From an uncultured Holdemanella sp. (GTDB lineage Bacteria > Bacillota_I > Bacilli_A > Erysipelotrichales > Erysipelotrichaceae): DNA of 16,280 nt. Location of the stretch: positions 1 through 16,280 of the forward strand of contig CAAEDN010000062.1 in the NCBI GenBank assembly GCA_900754615.1. Direction: 5' to 3'. The notes beneath the pieces were generated by a model that made no database searches, was not told the origin of the DNA, and worked only from the letters and a program-made list of their open reading frames with translations. A program made the translations under genes and the position numbers. Shown piece after piece: positions 1 to 7,976 of this stretch (within the stretch, counting starts at the first letter, position 1; every line of letters starts with the position of its first letter).

Positions 1-90
1 AACCACGGCTATTAAAGGTTGAAAGAAAGGAGAAGTATATTGTAGATGACCAGTTAGATGGGTCAATTACAATATACCAGGGGGAAATAT
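1..90 (+). other. Upstream flank of lepA, no assignable gene
   Basis: The window opens just before lepA. Stops occur in two forward frames at 13-15 and 20-22, so an upstream gene may end there, but six or fewer codons are visible and cannot be identified. An AAGGAG at 27-32 is followed by a four-codon ORF (ATG ACC AGT TAG, 47-58). I see no convincing promoter. The third frame stays open to 135-137, inside lepA, and is treated as a chance frame. Confidence 0.4.
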
Positions 91-1893
91 ATGGATCAAA
101 AGAATATTCGAAATTTTTGTATCATTGCACATATTGACCACGGAAAAAGTACGTTAGCCGATCGTATCTTAGAATTAACGGATACAGTGGAAAAACGTGA
201 AATGAAAGATCAGATTCTAGATTCTATGGATCTAGAAAGAGAGCGTGGAATTACAATTAAATTAAATGCCGTACAGCTTGTATATCATGCTAAAGATGGA
301 CAGGACTACTTGTTCCATTTGATTGATACACCAGGACATGTCGACTTTACATATGAAGTATCTCGATCTCTTGCAGCATGTGATGGTGCGATTCTAGTTG
401 TCGATGCTGCACAGGGTGTTCAGGCACAGACTTTAGCCAATGTATATTTGGCTTTAGAAAATGATTTGGAAATCTTACCTGTATTAAATAAGATAGATCT
501 TCCAAGTGCTCAGCCAGAAGTGGTTAAAAAAGAAATCGAAGATTTAATTGGACTTGACTGTAGTGAAGCAGTTGAAATCAGTGCTAAGTCTGGTTTGAAT
601 GTAGATAAAGTATTAGAGGAAATTGTTCATAAGCTTCCAAGTCCAAAAGGTGATAAAGAAGCCCCAACACAAGCTTTAGTCTTTGACTCTTTCTATGATT
701 CATATCGTGGAATCATTGCGTTTGTATCTGTCAAGAATGGAACCATTAAACCAAAAGATAAGATTCGCTTTATGGCAACCGGAGCCGAATATGAAGTTAC
801 AGAAGTCGGTGTGCGTACACCAAAAGAAGTAGTAGAAGATCAATTGAACTGTGGGGATGTGGGATGGGTCAGTGCGGCCATTAAAAATATTGAAGATGTT
901 CGTGTCGGTGATACGATTACAGTGGCATCCAATCCTGCAAGTGAACCACTTTCAGGCTATCGTGAAATGCATCCAATGGTCTATTGCGGTTTATATCCAG
1001 TGGACAATGCGCGTTATGATGATTTAAAAGAAGCTTTATCTAAATTAAAATTAAATGATGCTGCTTTACATTATGAACCTGAAACTTCACAAGCCTTAGG
1101 CTTTGGTTTCCGTTGTGGTTTCTTAGGCCTATTGCATATGGACGTTGTCGAAGAGCGTTTAGAGCGTGAATACAACTTGAGCTTAATTGCGACAAGTCCT
1201 TCGGTAATTTATCATGTATATAAAACAGATGACACAATGGAAGAAATCGATAACCCATCGGCTTTACCAGAACCACAAAAAGTGGATCATATTGAAGAGC
1301 CATATGTAAAATGTGACATTATGGTACCGAAAGAATATGTAGGTCCTATGATGGATCTTTGTCAGAAAAAACGTGGAGAATATGTAGATCTTCAAGTTTT
1401 AGATGATGTTCGTATGATGATGGTTTATCAGATGCCATTAAGTGAAATCATTTATGATTTCTTTGATAAAATGAAATCCTGCACAAAAGGATATGCTAGT
1501 TTTGACTATGAATTTAGCGGATACCGTACTAGCTCATTGGTAAAGATGGATATTTTATTGAATGGGCAGATTGTCGATGCCCTATCTACGATTGTCTTTA
1601 GAGATTTTGCGTATAACCGCGGGAATGCGATGGCCGTTAAATTAAAAGATTTGATTCCTAAGCAGCAATTTGAAATTCCAGTTCAGGCTGCCATTGGGGG
1701 AAAGATCATTGCTCGTACCAATATTAAGGCTTTGCGTAAAAATGTTTTGGCGAAATGTTATGGTGGAGATATCTCTCGTAAGAAGAAATTGTTAGAGAAA
1801 CAAAAAGAAGGTAAGAAACGTATGAAGATGGTAGGTTCAGTAGAAATTCCTCAGGAAGCGTTTATGGCCGTTCTAAGCATGGATGACGATTAA
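91..1893 (+). CDS. lepA: Elongation factor 4 (LepA), ribosomal back-translocase GTPase
   Basis: Translational GTPase of the EF-G-like family that acts on stalled or mis-translocated ribosomes in the cytoplasm. The G1 motif AHIDHGKST is at residues 13-21, G3 DTPGH at 79-83 and G4 NKID at 133-136. EF-G-like domains follow, and the LepA-specific lysine-rich C-terminus (SRKKKLLEKQKEGKKRMK) is present near the end. I start at ATG 91, not the in-frame ATG 58, because CAGGGGG lies 6 bases upstream of 91 and the 600 aa product then begins MDQKNIRNFCIIAHID, the usual LepA beginning; family members are about 600 aa. It overlaps hemW by one base (TAATG), so the two are probably translationally coupled. 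Nothing unusual was seen in the protein. Confidence 0.97.
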   Translation: MDQKNIRNFCIIAHIDHGKSTLADRILELTDTVEKREMKDQILDSMDLERERGITIKLNAVQLVYHAKDGQDYLFHLIDTPGHVDFTYEVSRSLAACDGAILVVDAAQGVQAQTLANVYLALENDLEILPVLNKIDLPSAQPEVVKKEIEDLIGLDCSEAVEISAKSGLNVDKVLEEIVHKLPSPKGDKEAPTQALVFDSFYDSYRGIIAFVSVKNGTIKPKDKIRFMATGAEYEVTEVGVRTPKEVVEDQLNCGDVGWVSAAIKNIEDVRVGDTITVASNPASEPLSGYREMHPMVYCGLYPVDNARYDDLKEALSKLKLNDAALHYEPETSQALGFGFRCGFLGLLHMDVVEERLEREYNLSLIATSPSVIYHVYKTDDTMEEIDNPSALPEPQKVDHIEEPYVKCDIMVPKEYVGPMMDLCQKKRGEYVDLQVLDDVRMMMVYQMPLSEIIYDFFDKMKSCTKGYASFDYEFSGYRTSSLVKMDILLNGQIVDALSTIVFRDFAYNRGNAMAVKLKDLIPKQQFEIPVQAAIGGKIIARTNIKALRKNVLAKCYGGDISRKKKLLEKQKEGKKRMKMVGSVEIPQEAFMAVLSMDDD

Positions 1894-2972
1894 TGGTACC
1901 TTCATGTTATGTACATATTCCTTTCTGTGATTCTATTTGTTCGTATTGTGACTTTGTCCGCATTCAAAAAAACGAGAAATTCTTTTCGGCTTGGAAAGAC
2001 ACTTTAATAAAAGAAATTCAAGAGTATAAGATCTGTGATCTTCATACTCTTTATTTTGGTGGAGGAACTCCTAGTTTATTAGATGTGTATGATTTTAAGC
2101 AGATTCGCAATTGTTTTCCATCTTCAATCGATGAATTTACTGTGGAATGCAATCCGGAATCATTGAATGACGAAAAGCTTAAAGCCTATGAAGACTTGGG
2201 TGTGAATCGAATTAGTCTAGGTGTACAAAGTTTTAAGGATGAAATTCTTCAGGTATGTAATCGAAGACATACAGCGTTACAGGCTATTTCTGTCATTGAA
2301 AAAATTAAGAAGAGTTCGATTCAAACGTTTTCCATTGATTTGATCTTTGGATTTCCGAATCAAACAATGGAAGATGTAAAGAATGACATTTCGATGTTTC
2401 TAAGCTTAGATATTCCACATTTATCCATCTATTCTTTGCAGATTGAAGAGAACTCTGTATTTGGTAAGAAAGGCATAAAACCAATTGATAGTGATCTAGA
2501 AGCGGATATGTTTGAATATATTACCAAAACTTTAGAAGCAGCCGGCTATATTCATTATGAAATCTCTAGCTTCTGTAAGCCGGGCCATCATTCTAGACAC
2601 AATCTCGCTTATTGGCAAGACCAAGATTTTTATGGAATTGGGTGTGGAGCTAGTGGAAGATTAAATGGAATTCGTTATGATAATACGTCTAGTTTAAAGG
2701 AGTATTGTTCTTTTGGTCCTTGTCCTACATATATTTCTGAAACACTTGAAGAAAGAAGTATGGATGCGATTATGATGGCTTTGCGTACCAGGTTTGGATT
2801 AAATATTTCTTCTTGGAATGCACGTTATCAATTGGATTTTAAAACGAAGTATGCGAATGTGTTAAATACATATCGTTCGTATTTTGAATATGGTGATGAC
2901 AGAATCTATTTAAATGATGCTGGACTTGAAATATTAAATACGATTCTAGTTGATTTTATGATGATAGAGTGA
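1893..2972 (+). CDS. hemW: HemW-type radical SAM protein (heme chaperone, formerly HemN-like)
   Basis: A 359 aa radical SAM protein. HIPFC at 8-12 opens a CxxxCxxC cluster-binding motif (C12, C16, C19) followed directly by DF. HemW proteins have CDF here, whereas true coproporphyrinogen dehydrogenase HemN has CxC, so I call HemW. A GGGTPS motif follows, which is the SAM-contacting element of the family. The known role of HemW is binding and delivering heme; it lacks the oxidase activity of HemN. The start codon shares its A with the last base of the lepA stop, and the lepA-hemW pair is common in Firmicutes. In Bacillus this pair is followed by hrcA-grpE-dnaK, but here it is followed by rpsO, so the neighbourhood has been rearranged. 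Confidence 0.93.
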   Translation: MVPSCYVHIPFCDSICSYCDFVRIQKNEKFFSAWKDTLIKEIQEYKICDLHTLYFGGGTPSLLDVYDFKQIRNCFPSSIDEFTVECNPESLNDEKLKAYEDLGVNRISLGVQSFKDEILQVCNRRHTALQAISVIEKIKKSSIQTFSIDLIFGFPNQTMEDVKNDISMFLSLDIPHLSIYSLQIEENSVFGKKGIKPIDSDLEADMFEYITKTLEAAGYIHYEISSFCKPGHHSRHNLAYWQDQDFYGIGCGASGRLNGIRYDNTSSLKEYCSFGPCPTYISETLEERSMDAIMMALRTRFGLNISSWNARYQLDFKTKYANVLNTYRSYFEYGDDRIYLNDAGLEILNTILVDFMMIE

Positions 2973-2978
2973 TATTAT
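2950..2978 (+). promoter_or_regulatory. Predicted sigma-A promoter for rpsO
   Basis: TTGATT at 2950-2955 and TATTAT at 2973-2978 are separated by 17 bases, a good vegetative promoter. It lies within the last codons of hemW, and the -10 starts just after the hemW stop. Transcription would begin near 2985, giving rpsO a leader of about 77 bases. Confidence 0.7.
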
Positions 2979-2984
2979 TTAATA

Positions 2985-3061
2985 GCTTTTGTACTGAGAG
3001 TTTGGTAACTTCCAACCTTTCGCTCGGTAGAAAAGGACTAATATAAATGGAGGAAGAAAAA
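2985..3061 (+). promoter_or_regulatory. Structured rpsO leader, candidate S15 autoregulatory element
   Basis: TACTGAG at 2992-2998 pairs with CTCGGTA at 3023-3029 (7 bp, including one U-G next to a G-C). Inside this, TTGG at 3002-3005 pairs with CCAA at 3012-3015, with an asymmetric internal loop between the stems. The Shine-Dalgarno GGAGG is at 3049-3053, 8 bases before the rpsO start. S15 in several bacteria represses its own mRNA through structured leaders, some of which mimic a G-U/G-C element of 16S rRNA. That this leader works that way is an inference. Confidence 0.45.
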
Positions 3062-3328
3062 ATGTTATTAAAAGCTGAAAAACAAGCAATCATGAAAGAA
3101 TATGCAGTGCACGAAGGTGACACAGGTTCTCCTGAAGTTCAAATCGCTGTATTGACAGAAGAAATTAACCGTTTAACTGAACACTTCAAAGAACACAAAC
3201 ACGATTACCACTCACAACGTGGATTGATGAAAAAAGTTGGTCGTCGTAAAAAATTGTTAGCTTACTTGAAGGGTAAAGATTTAGATCGTTACAAATCATT
3301 GATCGCTAAATTAGGTTTAAGAAAGTAA
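3062..3328 (+). CDS. rpsO: 30S ribosomal protein S15
   Basis: An 88 aa primary 16S rRNA-binding protein of the small subunit platform. The family signature is visible: DTGSPEVQ near residues 19-26, HFKEHKHDYHSQRGL in the middle, and VGRRKKLLAYLK before the C-terminus. I start at ATG 3062 rather than the upstream ATG 3047, because the GGAGG ribosome-binding site (3049-3053) lies between them and S15 is normally 88-89 aa beginning M-x-L. It has its own promoter, a folded leader and a terminator, so it looks like an independent unit even though pnp follows, as in many bacteria. Codon choice is strongly biased to CGT, GGT and AAA, as expected for a highly expressed gene. Confidence 0.97.
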   Translation: MLLKAEKQAIMKEYAVHEGDTGSPEVQIAVLTEEINRLTEHFKEHKHDYHSQRGLMKKVGRRKKLLAYLKGKDLDRYKSLIAKLGLRK

Positions 3329-3350
3329 TCGAAAAGATTACTTTTTTTTT
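3322..3350 (+). terminator. Intrinsic terminator of rpsO
   Basis: AAAGTAATC (3322-3330), a 5-base loop, GATTACTTT (3336-3344) and a run of T to 3350. The stem starts before the stop codon (3326-3328), so the last rpsO codon and stop form part of the hairpin. It separates rpsO from pnp. Confidence 0.88.
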
Positions 3351-3395
3351 ATGCATTTCTTTGATATTATATAAGAGTATGATTGAGGTGAAAAA

Positions 3396-5537
3396 ATGGC
3401 GAAACAAGAGTTTCATTTAGATTTTTGTGGTCGGGGGATCACAGTAGAAACTGGTGAAATCGCAAAACAGGCTGATGGAGCCGTTATTATCCGTTATGGA
3501 GATACAGTAACTCTATCTACTGCATGTGCGTCAAACCAGGCGAAAGAAGGGATTGACTTTTTTCCTTTAACAGTAAGTTTTGAAGAAAAGTTATATTCTG
3601 TTGGAAAGATTCCAGGAGGATTTTTACGTCGTGAAGGAAGACCAAGTGAACATGCGACATTAACAGCGCGTATGATCGACCGTCCAATCCGTCCTTTATT
3701 TGCGGAAGGATTCCGTAATGAAGTGCAGGTTGTCAACACGGTATTAAGTGTAGATCAAGATGCAAGTCCTGAAATGGCAGCTATGTTTGGTGCTTCATTG
3801 GCATTATGTATTTCAGACATTCCATTTAACGGACCAATCGCAGGTGTTAAGGTTGGACGTATCAATGGAGAATTGGTTGCTAACCCTACAGTTGCTCAGA
3901 TGGAAGAAAGTGACATCGATTTAACCGTTGCAGGTACTGCCAAAGCTTTAAACATGGTGGAAGCTGGAGCTAAAGAAGTAAGTGAAGAAGACATGCTTGC
4001 AGCATTGATGTTTGGACATGAACAAATCAAAAAATTATGTGCATTCCAGGAAGAAATCGTAGCGGCTTGTGGTAAAGAAAAACGTGAAATCGAATTGTAT
4101 GCGGTTGATGAAACAATCGACAGCGAAGTTCGTGCGAACTTTGAAGCACAAATTCGTGCAGCTGTATCTATTAAAGAAAAATTAGAGCGTTACGGAAAAA
4201 TCGATGATTTAACAGATGAAGCGGCTGAAATGATCGCAAACAAAGAATATGCATCTGAAAAAGATCAGAACAATGCAGTAAAACAAGCACGTGAAATATG
4301 TCGTGGTATTGAAGCAGATGAAGTACGTCGTTTGATCATTGAAGACAAGGTTCGTCCTGATGGTCGTCAAATTGATGAAATTCGTCCTTTGAATTCACAA
4401 GTAGATTTATTGCCACGTGTTCATGGTTCAGCTTTATTTACTCGTGGAGAAACACAGGTATTGTCAACAACTACATTGGGAGCATTAAATGACAACCAAA
4501 TTATTGATGACTTAACTGTAGTCGATTCTAAACGTTTCATGCACCACTATAACTTTCCACCATATTGTGTTGGTGAAACAGGACGTATGGGAAATCCAGG
4601 ACGTCGTGAAATCGGTCATGGTGCTTTAGGTGAAAGAGCTTTAGCACAAGTATTACCAAGTGTAGATGAATTCCCATATACAATTCGTACTGTGGCAGAT
4701 GTTATGGAAAGTAACGGTTCAAGTTCTCAGGCAAGTATTTGTGCTGGTACAATGTCTTTAATGGCTGCCGGTGTTCCAATTAAAGCACCAGTTGCAGGTA
4801 TTGCGATGGGATTGATCATGGATGATGATTCAGGAAAATATACAGTATTAACAGATATCCAAGGTATGGAAGACCACTTTGGAGATATGGACTTTAAGGT
4901 TGCCGGAACTACTAATGGTATCACTGCATTGCAGATGGATATCAAGGTAACAGGTATCACTAAAAATATCTTTGAAGAAGCTTTAGCACAAGCACACAAA
5001 GCTCGTCTAGAAATCTTAGATAACATGTTGGCATGTATTCCAGAACCAAGAAAACAATTGAGCCCATATGCACCTAAGATTGCGATGATGAATATTGATC
5101 CAGATAAGATCAAAGATGTGATCGGACCTGGTGGAAAAATGATCAACGAAATTATTGCACAATGTGACAATGTAAAAATTGACATTGATGACGATGGAAA
5201 AGTTGTGATTTATCACAATGATTACGATACAATCGAAAAAGCAAAACAAATGATTAGCGATATTGTTCGTGTAGCTAAAGTAGGCGATGTATATTCTGCT
5301 AAAGTTGTTCGTTTAGAAAAATTTGGAGCATTCGTTAACTTGTTTGGTAACACAGATGGTTTATTACATATTTCTAAAATTTCTCACCACCGCGTAGATA
5401 AAGTAGAAGATGTATTAAAGCTTGGTGATATCATCGATGTTAAGGTGACAGAAATCGACAATAAGGGTCGTATCAATGTAAGCGCAAAAGCTTTACTTCC
5501 AAAACCTAAGACAGAAGAAGAAAAAACAGAAGCGTAA
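3396..5537 (+). CDS. pnp: Polyribonucleotide nucleotidyltransferase (PNPase)
   Basis: A 713 aa phosphorolytic 3'-5' exoribonuclease that degrades mRNA to nucleoside diphosphates, typically as a trimer within the RNA degradation machinery. Two RNase PH-like domains occupy roughly residues 1-215 and 300-540. The first contains GKIPGGFLRREGRPSE, and the second carries the conserved acidic stretch DIQGMEDHFGD starting at 487, with D487 and D493 in the active-site region. A KH domain follows with its GPGG loop at 577-580, then an S1 domain from about 629 to 700. The start has GAGGTG (3385-3390) 5 bases upstream. It lies downstream of the rpsO terminator. Only weak -10-like AT-rich sequences around 3365-3375 suggest a separate promoter, so read-through from rpsO or RNA processing may also contribute. 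Confidence 0.98.
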   Translation: MAKQEFHLDFCGRGITVETGEIAKQADGAVIIRYGDTVTLSTACASNQAKEGIDFFPLTVSFEEKLYSVGKIPGGFLRREGRPSEHATLTARMIDRPIRPLFAEGFRNEVQVVNTVLSVDQDASPEMAAMFGASLALCISDIPFNGPIAGVKVGRINGELVANPTVAQMEESDIDLTVAGTAKALNMVEAGAKEVSEEDMLAALMFGHEQIKKLCAFQEEIVAACGKEKREIELYAVDETIDSEVRANFEAQIRAAVSIKEKLERYGKIDDLTDEAAEMIANKEYASEKDQNNAVKQAREICRGIEADEVRRLIIEDKVRPDGRQIDEIRPLNSQVDLLPRVHGSALFTRGETQVLSTTTLGALNDNQIIDDLTVVDSKRFMHHYNFPPYCVGETGRMGNPGRREIGHGALGERALAQVLPSVDEFPYTIRTVADVMESNGSSSQASICAGTMSLMAAGVPIKAPVAGIAMGLIMDDDSGKYTVLTDIQGMEDHFGDMDFKVAGTTNGITALQMDIKVTGITKNIFEEALAQAHKARLEILDNMLACIPEPRKQLSPYAPKIAMMNIDPDKIKDVIGPGGKMINEIIAQCDNVKIDIDDDGKVVIYHNDYDTIEKAKQMISDIVRVAKVGDVYSAKVVRLEKFGAFVNLFGNTDGLLHISKISHHRVDKVEDVLKLGDIIDVKVTEIDNKGRINVSAKALLPKPKTEEEKTEA

Positions 5538-5542
5538 AAGTC

Positions 5543-5573
5543 AGGAACTCGTTAAAATGCGAGTTCCTTTTTT
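5543..5573 (+). terminator. Intrinsic terminator of pnp
   Basis: AGGAACTCG (5543-5551) and CGAGTTCCT (5560-5568) form a perfect 9 bp stem with an 8-base loop, followed by TTTTTT. It begins 6 bases after the pnp stop. Confidence 0.92.
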
Positions 5574-5582
5574 CTATGGTTG

Positions 5583-5591
5583 TGGTAAAAT
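5583..5591 (+). promoter_or_regulatory. Candidate extended -10 promoter for pepV operon
   Basis: TGGTAAAAT reads as an extended -10 (TG-N-TAAAAT). No good -35 is visible at the right distance because that position falls in the pnp terminator. It is the only promoter-like signal between the terminator and pepV. Confidence 0.45.
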
Positions 5592-5613
5592 AATTGGGTA
5601 GAGGTGAAAAATT

Positions 5614-7002
5614 ATGGATTTTAATACAGAAGTACTTAAATATAAAGATGATTTCTTAAAAGATTTAAATACACTTGTATCGTATGAAAGCGTTCGTGAT
5701 GAATCCACAAAAGCGGAAAATGCTCCTTTTGGAAAGAATTGTCGTGACGTTTTGGATGCGATGCTAGATATGGCTAAACGCGATGGCTTTGAAACAAAAG
5801 ACGTAGACGGATATGCTGGTGTTGTAGAATATGGACAAGGAGAAGAAACATTTGGTGTTTTAGGTCACTTGGACATTGTGCCACTAGGTGAAGGATGGAC
5901 AAAAGATCCTTTGAAGGTCACTTTAGAAAATGGCTACATCTTCGGACGTGGTGTTATGGATGATAAAGGTCCTGCATTAGCTGGTTATTATGCATTAAAA
6001 ATGATTCGGGATCTTAACATTCCTTTGAAAAAAAGAGTGATGTTGATTACAGGATGCGATGAAGAATCGGGTATGGAATGTATGAACTATTATGTAGATC
6101 ATGCTGAAGTTCCTCAAATGGGATTTGTTCCAGATGCCAACTTCCCAGTAATTTATGGAGAAAAAGGTGGCTTGCATGTTGGACTTGTAAGCAGTGATGC
6201 AACGGTTATTAAAAAGCTTCATGCGGGAAGTCGTCCAAATATCGTCATTGGAAAAGCCGATGTTACAGTGGATGTCATGAGCTACCAGCAGGAAGATTTA
6301 TTTAAATTCTATTGTGCAACTCAAGGTGTTAAAGGGAATATTAAACGATCTCAAGAAGGCGTAACATTACATATTGATGGTGCGTTTGCCCATGCAGCTA
6401 TGCCATATAATGGTGTGAATGCAGCTGTATTATTGTTGAACTTTATTGGTCAGGCTTTTGATGATCAGTTGTCAAAAGATTTATATTTCTTACTTCAAGA
6501 CTGGATGGGAAAACCAGTTGGCATTGAAAAAGATGGTTTATATATGTCTTTCTTAACAATGAATACAGGTATTGTGAATATGGAAGATAATAAAACGGAT
6601 ATTTTAATTGATATTCGTTATCCAAATGATACAAATGGTGATGAAATCATGGCTAAGTTTGATGAGGCTTGTGCAAATCTTACATCAAATATCAAAGCCG
6701 AAAATCGTGGAGATTCAAAACCATTGTTCGTAGATCCAGATTCTCGTTTAGTCAAAGACTTGATGAGTGTCTACCAAAAATATACTGGCGATACATTCTC
6801 ATGCCCAATCACAATTGGTGGTGGAACGTATGCACGTAAATTTAAAAACTTCGTATCTTATGGACCAGAACTTCCAAATGAAGTGATTGAAACAGATGCA
6901 TTTGTAGGGGGATGTCACCAACGTGATGAAGGTATTAAATTGGATAACTTGCTTCAGGCTATCTGCATTTATGCCGATGCGATTGTGACATTATGTAGCT
7001 AA
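5614..7002 (+). CDS. pepV: Dipeptidase PepV, M20 metallopeptidase
   Basis: A 462 aa cytoplasmic di-zinc aminopeptidase-like dipeptidase of family M20A. Recognisable metal and catalytic elements are GHLD (H85, D87), the RGVMDDKGP bridge-aspartate region (D117), DEESG (E150 likely catalytic base, E151 ligand) and the C-terminal GGCHQRDE (H435). The large insertion between the two halves of the zinc domain is the lid that encloses the dipeptide in PepV. Length and motif spacing fit the Lactobacillus PepV family. GAGGTG at 5601-5606 is 7 bases before the start. It is the first gene after the pnp terminator and is followed after one base by trmB, so it probably leads the pepV-trmB-ytpP-orf-murC unit. 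It releases amino acids from imported peptides. Confidence 0.93.
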   Translation: MDFNTEVLKYKDDFLKDLNTLVSYESVRDESTKAENAPFGKNCRDVLDAMLDMAKRDGFETKDVDGYAGVVEYGQGEETFGVLGHLDIVPLGEGWTKDPLKVTLENGYIFGRGVMDDKGPALAGYYALKMIRDLNIPLKKRVMLITGCDEESGMECMNYYVDHAEVPQMGFVPDANFPVIYGEKGGLHVGLVSSDATVIKKLHAGSRPNIVIGKADVTVDVMSYQQEDLFKFYCATQGVKGNIKRSQEGVTLHIDGAFAHAAMPYNGVNAAVLLLNFIGQAFDDQLSKDLYFLLQDWMGKPVGIEKDGLYMSFLTMNTGIVNMEDNKTDILIDIRYPNDTNGDEIMAKFDEACANLTSNIKAENRGDSKPLFVDPDSRLVKDLMSVYQKYTGDTFSCPITIGGGTYARKFKNFVSYGPELPNEVIETDAFVGGCHQRDEGIKLDNLLQAICIYADAIVTLCS

Positions 7003-7003
7003 T

Positions 7004-7645
7004 ATGAGAATGCGTAAAGTAAAGTGGGCAACGGATTACTTGCCTGGCGCAAATTGTTTAGTAAAAGAACCATCAAAAGAAGCAGGAAACTGGAAGAAAC
7101 TTTTGGGTACAGATACATTGCATATTGAAATCGGATGTGGCAAAGGAAACTATTCTTTGGATATGGCTAAGATGTATCCAGATACAGGTTTCATTGCGAT
7201 TGAAAAGAATGAAAGTGCAGCAGGTATTGCCGCAAAGAAATATGATGAGGATACAGCGGATAAACATCTTAAATTGATTCAAGATGATGCAAGCAGCATC
7301 GGAGAATGGTTTGGCCCTCATGAAGTGGATGTGATTCACTTAAACTTCTCAGATCCATGGCCTAAAAAACGTTATGCGAAAAGACGTTTATCGAGCGCTA
7401 CATTCTTAGATCAATATAAACGTATCTTATCTCGTAATGGGGAAATTCAAATGAAGACAGATAACTCGGCTTTGTTTGAATATAGTTTGATCGAGTTTCA
7501 AAATGCCGGCTTTAAAATGGTGGAAGTCAGTGTAGATTATCGTCGTGATAAACATGATGAAGATGCGATTACTGAATATGAACAAAAATTCATTTCATTA
7601 GGACAGCCTATCTATCGTTGTGTTTGGAGATATACACATGACTGA
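7004..7645 (+). CDS. trmB: tRNA (guanine-N7-)-methyltransferase TrmB
   Basis: A 213 aa SAM-dependent enzyme that makes m7G46 in the tRNA variable loop. Visible features are the SAM-binding EIGCGKGNY (42-50), the acidic loop AIEKNESAAG, and the family signature NFSDPWPKKRYAKRRL (114-129), where D117 and the PWPKKRH/Y-type segment contact the guanine and tRNA. The start is one base after the pepV stop. An in-frame ATG lies two codons later and could be used instead, with no effect on the domain. It overlaps the next gene by 8 bases. Length is typical and no key residue is missing. Confidence 0.95.
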   Translation: MRMRKVKWATDYLPGANCLVKEPSKEAGNWKKLLGTDTLHIEIGCGKGNYSLDMAKMYPDTGFIAIEKNESAAGIAAKKYDEDTADKHLKLIQDDASSIGEWFGPHEVDVIHLNFSDPWPKKRYAKRRLSSATFLDQYKRILSRNGEIQMKTDNSALFEYSLIEFQNAGFKMVEVSVDYRRDKHDEDAITEYEQKFISLGQPIYRCVWRYTHD

Positions 7646-7976
7646 TATCAAAAATAAAGATGAGTTTTTAAATGTTTTAAAAAAACCAGGAATTCAAGTA
7701 ATGATGTTTACAGCATTCTGGTGTCCAGACTGTATGTATATCAAACCATTTTTACCTGAAATTGAAGAAGAATTCAGTGATTTACAATTCTATTCTTTAA
7801 ACCGAGATCAATGTATGAATATTGCCATCGAATATGAAGTGATGGGAATTCCTAGCTTTATCTGTTTTAAAGATGGAAAAGAGATTTCTAGATTTGTTTC
7901 TACGCTTCGTAAGACAAAAGAAGAGATAGAAGCATATTTGAATAAAACGATAGAAAGTGAGAAGAAAATATGTTAA
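7638..7976 (+). CDS. ytpP: Thioredoxin-like protein, YtpP type
   Basis: A 112 aa thioredoxin-fold protein without a signal peptide. The redox motif WCPDC is at residues 28-32 (C29, C32), preceded by the hydrophobic strand VMMFTAF, and the cis-proline loop GIPSF is at 70-74 (P72). CPDC differs from the CGPC of housekeeping thioredoxin and matches what I recall of Bacillus YtpP. I start at ATG 7638, not the earlier GTG at 7620, because GGAG at 7626-7629 gives correct spacing and the fold begins there. It overlaps trmB by 8 bases and the next gene by 7, so translation is coupled. A position between trmB and murC also fits YtpP. The physiological partner is unknown. Confidence 0.85.
   Translation: MTDIKNKDEFLNVLKKPGIQVMMFTAFWCPDCMYIKPFLPEIEEEFSDLQFYSLNRDQCMNIAIEYEVMGIPSFICFKDGKEISRFVSTLRKTKEEIEAYLNKTIESEKKIC

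Noticed and set aside
3..137. Open forward frame running from the window edge into lepA, which could be the tail of an upstream gene
   Set aside because: It would overlap the conserved lepA N-terminus by about 45 bases, no family is recognisable, and stops in the other two frames near 13-22 are equally good ends for an upstream gene.
3361..3380. Possible pnp promoter (TTGATA with TATGAT)
   Set aside because: The spacing is only about 11 bases; other -10-like matches here lack a -35, so no promoter is called.
4727..5185. 152-codon ORF on the minus strand
   Set aside because: It lies wholly within pnp KH/PH coding sequence, has no ribosome-binding site and encodes no recognisable domain; it is a shadow frame.
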